DNA of 64,000 nucleotides from Mangifera indica (lineage: Eukaryota; Streptophyta; Magnoliopsida; Sapindales; Anacardiaceae): the NCBI RefSeq assembly GCF_011075055.1, contig NC_058145.1, positions 17,667,894-17,731,893 on the forward strand, in the 5' to 3' direction. Made by a program: the position numbers and the translations under genes. Under the pieces are notes generated by a model. That model ran no database searches. It saw nothing but the letters and a program-made list of their open reading frames with translations, and was not told the DNA's origin. Shown in pieces: positions 50,459 to 60,135 of the stretch; the stretch's first letter is position 1, and the number at the start of each line of letters is the position of its first letter.

Positions 50459-51979
50459 TCATAAATTGCCACTTATTTGTACAACAGATGTATAAGTCCC
50501 TGTAATGGCAACCGCAACACCCATCACTACAATACTCACTATGGCCACCATTTCACATCCAAATCTCTGATAAACTCCTGAGATCTTCAGGTAACATAAG
50601 CATGGCAGAATAATTGAAGCTGAGACACTCAAAAATGCTCCAACCAGGGACATCAGATTTCCAAACGAAGGCACAGCCAGGGCTACAATAACAGTGCTCA
50701 CAACCAAAGTGGTGCTGATAAAAAGGCTGTAAGGCTTCTTGCTGTAGTGGCTTGGAAAGCAGCTCTTGGTAGCATTCACAGTGGGTGTAAACATCAACGC
50801 ATATTTGGTAGTGGGATTGACAAGGGTATTGTAAATTGCCACTCTTGAACTGAGTCTGTTGGTTGGAAGGTTTAATGTTACTTGTGATTGAACCCCAGAA
50901 CCGAACATTAAGTACCCGAAAATCGCCATTGATGCGTAGATGAATGTACACAAGAAAAAGCACACAAGCAGAACCTGCAGTAATAGCAGTAGTCATTAGT
51001 AAGCTCATAAAAACAATGAATTTAACATAGTGAGTAAGGCAGCAGAACAATCACAAGACAGTAACTCTGAAAGCCCTACTAGAGAAATAATGTCATTCTC
51101 AATTGAAAGTAATTTTTTAACTTACATTTGAGAACTGGCTCTTGTTTTTCATTGAAGTGTAAAGAGTTGGAAAGACTGGATGAGCACAATAGCAGAAGGC
51201 ATACAAGCTAACGGCAGTAGGGATTCCACTCCAATTAAGAGAAGTTCCTTTATGATTGAATCCAACTCCACTGAAAGCACCAGTCCAGAGGACTGAGCCA
51301 AGAGTTACAGCAGAAGCCAAAACCCCACTAGCAGAAACATAAGAAAGCATGCTAAGATTGTCCAGCCAAACTGTAGGCAGAATTATAAGGGCAACAAGAA
51401 TCACAAAGCTTTGTTTTCCACCAATAATCAACGCTCCAACTTCAAGCTTCATATTTGGGAACAAGTTTATTAAGTTATCTCCTTCCAGGATCAGGAAACC
51501 TGTTGCCACCAAGTAGAGCTCTAAGTTCATGAAAATCGATGCCACTAGTCTCCCTTTCTTCCCAAACGCTCGTTCACCTATGTCAAGATAAGTTCTGATG
51601 TTTGGATCAGCCTCCATGCATCTTTGAATCAACAAGCCTGAGTAAAAAGCTGCAGTGGCAATAAGGAACAGAAGGGCCAAGCTCCACCACCCTCCTGAGG
51701 CTAGTGCATATGGGGTTGAAAGTATCCCAACTCCTGATACCAAACAAAAAATTAGCAGAGTCCTGATAGTATTGTAGAGTGTAAACTAAGAAGTATTTGA
51801 AAACCTGACAAGGCGTTGAGTCCATGGAAACAAGTCTTGAAGAAAGAGGTGGTGCCAGTTCTTAGACTATCATGGTTTGATTCTATTTCCTCAAGCTTGC
51901 ACCCAACCCCATGTTGCTTCTCTTCATCAGCAATTAGAGGGACTGTCAAGGATGAGCCATCATGTTCCATGGATGTCAT
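50459..51979 (-). CDS. AVT1-like vacuolar amino acid transporter (AAAP family)
   Basis: Three exons (51805-51979, 51126-51733, 50459-50974) give 432 residues. A hydrophilic N-terminus (MTSMEHDGSSLTVPLIADEE) is followed by SFFKTCFHGLNALSGVGILS, the conserved first membrane helix of the amino acid/auxin permease family, and about ten further helices. The conserved NPTTKYALMFTP stretch and the C-terminal SFGNLMSLVGAFLSVSASII helices match the plant AVT1 group. AVT1 members move neutral amino acids across the tonoplast. Initiation at 51979 or nine bases later (51970) cannot be decided. The 3' end converges on the PPR gene, 448 bases away. A TATA-like box lies near 52125. Confidence 0.93.
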
Positions 51980-52121
51980 GTGTTTTGTTTATGACTCAGA
52001 AAGAAAGAAAAAAAAAGAACTCTAGAGGGTTTAGAAAGGCAAAATAGAAGGAAACAAAAGAAGAGTTAAAAAGGTTTGAACTCAGCTGCGAAAGTTTTAG
52101 ATGGCTTGCTGCCTGGCCAGT

Positions 52122-52256
52122 TTGATATATATAGAAGGCAGGCACAAATTGTGGGTGAAGTATGAAAAATTAAGTAAACTTCAGACCACACAACTTTCTG
52201 AAATTATCATTATAAATTTCCCTGAAAGATTTGTTTACTAGTGTGAGAGTCACGTG
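52122..52256 (-). promoter_or_regulatory. AVT1-like promoter: TATA-like box and G-box
   Basis: TATATATA at about 52124-52132 lies 145 bases upstream of the ATG, in a suitable place for a TATA box. A palindromic G-box CACGTG lies at 52251-52256; G-boxes bind bZIP and bHLH factors in light and ABA responses. The motifs are seen; function is inferred. Confidence 0.45.
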
Positions 52257-54099
52257 ATCATCCTCACAAATGATCACATGCAGGTAAAATCAGAAAACCG
52301 AGGCCAAATCTCTGCCGAATTGGAATATAATACAAGTACTTTTGAGCTGTCAACCGAGAAAAAATGGCGTTTAGTGAATTGATTTCAAGAACATGAGGAT
52401 TGCAAAGTTTATTAATTTGCTGGTGGACAAAGGAAAGGTCATGAAGTGGCTGGAGTCCAGTGGACCATTGGATATTTGATGCTTTGAGTCATCCAAGTCA
52501 AGCTTTTGGCTTCTGTGTCTTTTTTTTAAGAATAGCCATCATATTTTTGTCTTCATTTTGGTAGTAGATAGAAAGAAAATTAGCCCGCCTACTAGGTTGG
52601 AAATATTGTCGATGAAGAATTATTTTAAGATTTCTTTTAAAAATAAAAATTTTAATAAAATTTATTTTCGATATAATTAGATTTAAATAGAATTCATTTA
52701 GTTTGATATGTTAGTTTAAATCCCTCTTTGTTAATCATATTTATCTTATTAATAACATTATTTTTTTTATTAATTATATCATTTTTTCATTAACAACTTT
52801 TTAATGATTTTCTCAATTTATTTGAATTATAATTATGGATTCAAATTGAATTTAAGATAACCAATATTCAACATTGGTTTAGAGCCAATCCAATCCAATC
52901 TAACCCTTGTTTTAGAGATAAAAATTTTAATATATAAATATATTATTCATTTTAAATACATTTATTATAACAATAAAAATGGAAATATATTAAAATAATA
53001 TTGAATTTATTAAACATAATCCTTTTTTTTTGGGTGAATCATAAATAATTGTACATACTTGGTTTGTTTTATAAATTTCACATATGCTCGATTCAATGAT
53101 AAAATAAGATTTGTGTACAGTTAAAAATCCAAAGAAGGTCAAGAGTGGTTTATTAACCCTCATGAGTAGTTGAAACATTATTATTATTATTTTTTAATTT
53201 TATTCATCTTTTAAAATTTATTTTTATCTAACTTTCTTCCTTTAAAATTTTATGCCATGAAATTGGATTGGAGCCACTCAATTTGTCACTGTGTTGCAAG
53301 TGAGCAAATTTTTATTTTTAATTTCAGAATGGTTTTGCTGAAAGAATGTCTTTCAGTTTTGTCTACTAACCATAACTTCAACAGCAGACCAGAGGACTAA
53401 ATGTTACACAGTGGAAGACAACCAGAACCAGAAATTCCTAGTGAAAAGGCCAAATTGTCATGTTTTGGCTTCAATTTTTTTTCTTTTTTTTGGGTTTTCA
53501 AATACAACAATATTTTACTCAATTTTAATTTTTCAGTTTTTTTTTTCAACTTTTGTATTTTAAAAAATAAAAAAAAAAACATAAATTATCTTGAAAAATC
53601 ATACTCTCTCATTTCTGTCGAAGATAAATATGATAAGTGATTACTTTCATCATGAAATTGTTATAATTTTTACTTTCCACTATCTCTAAGTGAAAAAGCT
53701 ATTATCCTTCAGTGGATAAATAACAAGTATGGCCGTTGCATATTGCTTGCATGCCTAATAGTATAGATATGCATTTGAGATTTTAATTCTTGAACATAAT
53801 AATAGTGTATGGAAATTCTTCAAATTGTAAAAAGTATAAACTTGTCTAATTTATTCATATATAGTATAAAGCGAAATCAAATTAAAGTTGGGAAGATTAA
53901 ATTAGTAGATATTTCAGAAGATTAAAAGAACAGGGGAAGAAGAAGAAGAGAAATTCTGTCTTTTACTAATATAGAACTATCTGATCAGTCTCAAACAGTA
54001 CAGGAGAAGAAGAAGAAGAAGAAAGAAGAGAAATTCAGTAGTTCTCTCTCTCTCCTGTTTTTGGAGGCTTTCAGTCTCTTGTTTATCCAGGTTGGAAGA
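52257..54099. other. AT-rich spacer between the AVT1-like and RING-CH genes
   Basis: No supported gene. Simple AT-rich sequence with long T and A runs (for example around 53460-53580). GAAGAA-rich leader sequence precedes 54100. Confidence 0.55.
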
Positions 54100-56315
54100 A
54101 TGAGTTCCGATCAACTGCTGTTGAGTGGCAGTTCCAAGCAACACAAGAGGCAGTCCAATAAAGTTTCAGTAGCCATGGACGATTACCTTGAATTGCCTGA
54201 TGAAGAACAAGTGCTTGGCCGGAAAACTGAGTGTCGTTTTTGCCAAGAGGAAGACTTCATTTCGAAAATGGAGGCCCCTTGTGCCTGTAAAGGCACTTTG
54301 GAGGTATAATATGGATAAAATTTTCATCACGATAGTTCTATTCACCTGATACCATAAGTTAATATTTACTAGTATTTCAGCACTTACTGAGTTTCACTAC
54401 ATTAAACATTGTTTTTCCTTAGTTTGCCCACAGGAACTGCGTTCAGAAATGGTGCAACTCCAAGCGAAGTATCACTTGTGAGATCTGTTGCAAGGTAATT
54501 AAATTAAACGACATTACATTATTATTTGTAAATATGCAATTAATCAACATGTAATACTGATATGTTGTTATAATCGCTAATCTTCCTCTTAATTCCTGTG
54601 CTTATTCCATGCAGCGTTACAAGCCTGGTTATACTGTTCCCCACCTCCACCTCCTTGCTATATTCATGTTCAACCTCCAATCGATTTAACGCAAGTCTTT
54701 TTATGTTTTCAACTTTCATTTACATTACGCAGCTGGGATTAGTGTTGCTGCTATTATTTGTTACAAGCCTGGTTAATTAACTGTCTTGCAGTGATTCCAA
54801 TGGAAGTCCAAGAATCTTATTGTTCTCACCAGAAATACTGCGGCCACGACCACTGCCAATGGAAGAGCCCCAGGCCGAGGAAGCATTAACTTTGGGTCAA
54901 AGATGTTGCAGTACCTTTATATTTGTAAGTTAACAAAATTACTCTCAGTTGAGGACGTACAATTACAACTCTCTGTTTCTTATTGTGTTTTTTACAAGAT
55001 GCAGGCTGTGTACTTCTACTTGAATGCAATGGTAAGTACCCTTCTGCATTTCATTGTGCAATTTTGTGTCCGTCAGATGATTTGTTAGCTGATTTATATG
55101 ATATCGATCGTTGGCAGTTATTGGCTACACTGATTGTCAAGGGTGTTCGTGATGGTCAATCTCCTTATGAAGAACTTGATGCCAGCGGCATTGTCTGGGT
55201 AAGAACAATTATCAGTTGTAATCACTCACATTTATAGTAGCAATTTCAAACTTGAACTTAATTTTTTCTGATGCTAACTTGTTTCCATAATGTTGATTTG
55301 AACAGCGTACTTTAACATTCTTCCTGCCTTCCTATGTCATATCATTGGTGCTCCATTTCTGTCTATGTAGACGCCTGACACCTGAAGTAATTACCTTTCT
55401 TTCTTTTCCTTTTGAGCAACATTTTAATTTCCAGTTGTTTGGAATCCTGCGATAGTTGTGAATTGAGTTGGGTGTAGGTATATAAATGTGAGGGAAAGTC
55501 TTACTCACAGTAGCACTTCTTGGGGTCACCAACAAGGAGTATTAGAGCCCAAGGTTTAAAGAACATTCCCTCCTGCCAGAGATTTTCAGTCCACGTAGTT
55601 CTCTAACTTTGCTCATCGCTTGAGGTATGTTACGCTTTTGGTCTTGGCTTGGTTTCGTGTAGTGGGGCTTGTTGTGAGTGATCAGATTTGGTTTTGGTTA
55701 GGCTTCAGGTCCATGCAGTTCTCTAATTTTGCTCATCTCTTGAGGGAGGTCTTGCAGCTTTGCTTCTGGTCATGGCTTGGTTTAGGGGAGTATGGATTTG
55801 TTGTGAGTGGTCAACTTTGGTCTTGACCTGGCTTGGTGGGGTGTGGGTTTGTTGTGAGTGGTATTAGATCAATGGGTTTGAATTAGGGGAGTGTGAGTTT
55901 GTTGTGAGTGATATTAGACCGATGACCCAAAAGTATAATTAGGAAAGTGTGGTGTTGAACTGATAGCTCATCATGTGGGAAAAAAAAAAAGTATTGTTTG
56001 TAATCTTGTGAGTTACCTTTATCACTTTTTGTGGAGACTCAACAACACCAGTTTCTAGCATTGTTTTATATTGGAACTTAATGGCAATGTATGCAACTTT
56101 TTGACTAGGAGACAACACTTGAGAACACAGAAACGCCAGAAGCAACCATTAGGGTAGACTCAGGAGACCAAAATGAACAGCTCATGATCATCAGCAGCTC
56201 CAAGATGAAGCTGTTCAAGTTCCACCCCTTGTGTCATCAATCAGGAACACTTTCTCAACAGACAGGTCTCAAGGCACCAACTTCTGTCAATGCCAACGCC
56301 AGAATCCTGAAGTAA
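54100..56315 (+). CDS. RING-CH (RINGv) E3 ubiquitin ligase-like membrane protein, frame lesions
   Basis: Eight exons can be traced: 54100-54303, 54423-54494, 54615-54690, 54792-54924, 55005-55031, 55118-55198, 55306-55386 and 56109-56315. Exons 1-2 encode a complete RING-CH finger: CRFCQEED, CACKGT, H-x2-C in FAHRNCVQKWC and CEICCK. YKPGYTVP follows, as in plant MARCH-like ligases. Later exons encode two hydrophobic segments (VYFYLNAMLLATLIVKG and LTFFLPSYVISLVLHFCLC). Exon 3 ends at a GC donor (AAC|GCAAGT). Its C-run (near 54639-54642) is one base short of continuing as a proline-rich stretch, so as written a stop appears at 54687. The final exon is tandemly duplicated. The family ubiquitinates membrane proteins; whether this copy works is doubtful. 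Confidence 0.7.
55590..55930 (+). repeat. Imperfect tandem repeat in RING-CH intron 7
   Basis: Two units of about 119 bp start GTCCACGTAGTTCTCTAACT (about 55591) and GTCCATGCAGTTCTCTAATT (about 55710). Both contain TTTGCTCATC, CTTGAGG, TGGCTTGGTTT and TTGTTGTGAGTG. Two more TTGTTGTGAGTG copies follow by 55910. It is GT-rich, unlike surrounding DNA. Confidence 0.7.
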
Positions 56316-56560
56316 TGGCATTTTGATTCTGCTGTTTACTAGGTTTGTTTTGTCGTAGGAACTTAATGGCGATATATGTAACTTTGTGATCAGGAAACAG
56401 CAACTGGGGACGCAGAAGTAGCCATTGTGATAGACTTGGGATGGGAGATCAAAATGATGCAGCTGATCATCCGCAGCTCCAAGATGAAGCTGAAGTTCAA
56501 CCCCTCCTGTCAAAATTCAGGAACATTTTCGTAAGACAAAGGTCTCAAGGCAACAATTAA
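56073..56560 (+). repeat. Tandem duplication of the RING-CH terminal exon and its acceptor, offset about 285 bp
   Basis: Copy 1 (from GGAACTTAATGGCAATGTAT at 56073) and copy 2 (from GGAACTTAATGGCGATATAT at 56358) share the acceptor region, the exon start (GAGACAACA / GAAACAGCA), CAGCTCCAAGATGAAGCTG, CAGGAACA and AGGTCTCAAGGCA. Each acceptor would continue exon 7 in the same phase, so alternative last exons are possible. In both copies the frame that conserves a QLQDEA-type tail needs one base added. Confidence 0.8.
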
Positions 56561-56689
56561 ATATCTATGCTTAAGTTTTAAACATTTAGCAGTTTCTCTT
56601 TATCGTGTTAGACCTCTGTTTTACCTTATGTTTCATTATAATCTAGACTTATTTTCACATTTTAAATAACATATATGTGTGTGTACAAA

Positions 56690-56815
56690 AGATTTTGGAT
56701 AATGAATACTAATTTGTATTAGACGATAATATGTCACTATGTGATTGAGTATTCATTTATCTTTAATTAAAAATCACTCGATCACATAATAATACATTAT
56801 TGTTATAATTATAAA
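56690..56815. repeat. Copy of dispersed AT-rich palindromic repeat
   Basis: ATAATATGTCACTATGTGATTGAG ... ATCTTTAATTAAAAATC ... CGATCACATAATAATACATTATTG: the two ends are imperfect reverse complements around an AATTAAA centre. This is one of the clearest copies of the family. Confidence 0.55.
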
Positions 56816-58018
56816 TCTATTAACTATGCCGAAGTTAAAGAATAATTGCCCGGTTAAGATGCGACGTAGATATATATAGGGTTTTGTGTCCAATTAATGG
56901 GTGAACTTGAACGATTTGGGTTTAACTCATGAAAGTCGTTTTAAGATTTATCTGAGGAAAAAAAATCATTATACAATTTGTCTTAAAGATAAGAATCCTA
57001 GTATAGTTTGTCTTTGAAATAAGAATCTCAATATATAAACACATTATTATCTTATATGGTAACATAACAATTTATTAACAAGTACAATTGTAGCAGTAAA
57101 AAAGTTGTACATAACCCTGCTTAAGTGTATATGTTTCTCTTTTTTATAGTTTAAATGGGCTTGAGTGTCTATGTTTGCTTATTCCAAACACTAGCAGTTA
57201 GTCATCTCAATTAAAGATGTTTAAAACCAGTTAAATGACTAATTTGACATTATTTTAAACTAAACCAAATTTTTCATACGAAGAAAATTATCTAAGTTTT
57301 AATATATTCTTAAACTAGTATCCAAACTTTTTTTAAAATAATTTATTTTTCAATTCAGTTTTTTATTTAAAGACTGAGTTGATTCAGACACAAGATAATA
57401 TTGAAATCACCTCTAATCTGAGCGGAATGTGACGTGACTTTGCACATTAACATTACTTTACCAAGAAGGGCTAGCTTGAAATTAAATGTAGAGGCAAGAT
57501 TGGCTGAGGGGTGGCATTATAATAAGGGTAGACAATGGAGGATAAAATTTATTGCCATTTTCAGCCAGTCTGCTGTTCTGGGTGAACATTAATAAAGTTG
57601 GTTTCTGATACAGAAGATAGATAGAAAGCCTGCTACTGTAAGAGCTTTTCATAAAGAGAGGGCAAAAGTCTGAAACCCACCTTGGTATTTCTCTGTGGAA
57701 ACCTATTCTTTTGCAATGGAGTAAATCATAGCAGGAGATCATGGAGGTCAAATTCATTGCTTAGAACATCCTCAATTTTTTAAGTTGAAATTGATAAAGT
57801 TCAGGCGTGCTCATGTACCCCACAACGCCTCTTTATAGTACCCAACAAAAGTTACAAATATGATGAGTAGCCCATGTTAATTTCTATAGTAGTAACTAGT
57901 ATTTTGTAAAGGGTTATCAAAATTCAGGAAGTATTCATTCTGCAAAGATATACATCTTTTCGAATACACTTTAAGTAGTTAAATGCAATAAGTAAGACTA
58001 TGCCCACTTTTAAGTCTA

Positions 58019-58420
58019 GTTGAACAGATGGGATACAATCTGTAGACTGGAGAAACATGCTGTAGTGCGGGTGGGACTTGTAGAAATGCGACTAGCAAGC
58101 ACGCTTTTGTTAGTTAAGATCTCTACGTAAAAGATATATTAAAGAGTGTGTGTTGTGAAACAAAGAGAGTTAGGATCAAGAGCTCTAGAATAAGCAATCT
58201 CTTCTTCATTCATAGTAGAATTTTTTTTCCATCTGCCCGATTTATCTAATACTAAGCTTTTCACGTGAATACTTGTATTCACGCGTATAAGATAATTCAT
58301 GTTTGCTGATTTTTCGTTGGGGGTTTTCTGTTAGGCTTTCACCCATAAATTTCGGGTAATTGTAGGGCTCCTTAGCTCGTGTTTTGTACCCCACAAAGCT
58401 ACTATTCGGCAATTCTTTCT
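58019..58420. repeat. Possible degraded LTR-like segment
   Basis: This stretch is compositionally unlike its flanks. Features such as GAACAGATGGGATACAATCT, AAGAGTGTGTGTTGTGAAAC, AATAAGCAATCTCTTCTTC and GTTTTGTACCCCACAAAGC look like parts of a plant LTR (leader and U5-like). No paired LTR or coding region was found, so this is tentative. Confidence 0.25.
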
Positions 58421-58806
58421 CTCTTTTTTTTTTTAATCCCTTTTTATGCGGCTGCTTTATATACTCCTCACATGATTAACTATCTTGCTTGATTTGGTGT
58501 CAACTTTTTTGTTATACTCAGAAGCTCAAACTGGAACCTTTAGATATCAGTATGGAATGTTGAGTATGTATGATCATTTCACATTTCAGTATATTAACAA
58601 TTGATTGGACTCTTGAATCGAGATGCTACAAAGTATTTAATAGAAGAAGAAATTTCATTGATAATACTGACAGATTAGCCACTCACAATTAGAGGAATCA
58701 ATCCTCAAGGAGTGACTTTCACATTACAGATTTAATTATGAATCAACCCCAAAACATACATATTGTAAAGGGATATACTCTAATTTAGTGTTGCTTGTTT
58801 ATTTGC

Positions 58807-59403
58807 TCAAGGGCACTTGGGGCCTCCTTCCTTGGTCTTCCAGTTGTTGTAGCAAGGGCAGACCTGTTTGTTTCCATAGAAACCTGGAGGCACACACAGG
58901 CACTTTCTGCAACACTTCTGACAGAAGAACATGCATGGCTTATGATGCTGAGTCTTGCTGCATCTCCTCGTGCATTGCGATGGACATTCTGGTCAATTCC
59001 AATCCACCAAAAACAGTAAATAAAATTTCTTCACCATAGCCGACAGTTTTTCACATTTAGTTAAGAGTAACTTACGGGAGCTTTTAAGACTGCCAGGGCC
59101 ATATTTTTTCTGAAAAAATAAACAAAATAATAAAATTGTACCCGCATTTCATCAGATTCTTGTAAACATGAGACCCCAAAAGAATGAGGAAGAAGAAGAA
59201 GAAGAAGGATTGTTACCTGGTCATAGTGGTGACCTCCATGGCCATGAGATGCCATCACCTGTAATAACAAAACTATCAAGATAAGAGCATATAATAGTGA
59301 AAAGGCTAAAAGGGTATTCTTGTTCAGGGTTTTTTACCATGGTTTGAAGCATGGAAATGGCAATGAGAACAAGGATGAAGAAGATGGTAACAAACTTAGA
59401 CAT
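58807..59403 (-). CDS. GASA/snakin family cysteine-rich peptide (gibberellin-regulated protein)
   Basis: Four exons (59338-59403, 59217-59258, 59076-59109, 58807-58988) give 107 residues. Exon 1 is a signal peptide (MSKFVTIFFILVLIAISM). Exon 2 encodes a short His/Gly-rich spacer (ASHGHGGHHYDQ). Exons 3-4 encode KKYGPGSLKSSQC and the GASA domain with its 12 cysteines, including CPSQCTRRC, CMFFCQKCC, KCLCVPPG and VCPCYNNW, ending GGPKCP. GASA peptides are secreted, disulfide-rich, often gibberellin-responsive, and take part in growth, redox balance or defence. Initiation at 59403 is preferred over 59415 because the signal peptide begins there. A TATTTATA box on the gene strand (59514-59521) lies about 110 bases upstream. 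Confidence 0.95.
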
Positions 59404-60029
59404 GGGTACAAACAACCCCCTTTTTCAAAGTGACCACAATGACAGCACCTAAATGGTACAAGAAACAAAAGCAAGCACAATGGGTTGTGAAGAAGGTGGA
59501 TTGGTTGTGAAAGGTATAAATAGGGAGATGGCAATGAAATGGGTTGAAGAAAGAAAAGAATTAGCTGTACTCACTCGTTATGCATGGCATTTTTGTGGGC
59601 ACCCATGTGTTTTTCAGTTGTTGGAAGTTCTTTACTTTTTCTTTTTGGGTTTTGTGAGATATTAAAGTTTGAGATACTTCTTTGTAGATGATAGTAGGGT
59701 TGATTTTAGTCTGGATGATTTAGACTGGAATTTATACTTCTTTTGAATAAATCAAATTCGAATTGAAATAAATTGAGCTTGTCAAGCTCCACAGTTATTT
59801 TTCTTTACTAACAACTTTTCCTTGTTTATTCATATCACTATTTAGCTTATTTAACATGTTTGTGCACTAATTTGAGCGATCTAATTATTTTAGTTTCTGG
59901 ATTTGAACCCAGCTCAAATTCACTCTCTCAACTTTGTATATATAATATTATTCTAGTAAATTCTCAAAAAATAGATATTATCAATAATTTTTCGTATACC
60001 AACAAGTGTGTATTAAGTGTTATAATAAA

Positions 60030-60135
60030 ATTAATATATTCTCATACAACTAAATAATTTTAAATTAAAAATAAAATAAACAATAAAATAATTTAATCGC
60101 ATAATAATATATTATTTGTTTAGACCTATTAGTAT
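60030..60135. repeat. Copy of dispersed AT-rich palindromic repeat
   Basis: Contains CTCATACAACTAAATAATTTTAAATTAAAAATAAA followed by ATTTAATCGCATAATAATATATTATTTG, in the same order as the copies at 18785 and 56690. Confidence 0.45.

Larger units (their letters stand above)
56561..58806. other. Spacer between the RING-CH and GASA genes
   Basis: No gene supported. Contains a palindromic repeat copy (56690-56815), AT-rich DNA, and a less AT-rich stretch at 58019-58420 that could be an old LTR. The last 150 bases are probably the 3' UTR of the GASA gene. Confidence 0.55.

Noticed and set aside
57482..57757. 91-codon minus-strand ORF
   Set aside because: No recognisable motif, no splice context, and surrounded by repeats.
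57818..58397. Repeated GTACCCCACAA at 57818 and 58385 as possible terminal repeats of an element
   Set aside because: The match is only about 11 bases, flanks do not align, and the ends lack TG/CA or inverted repeats.
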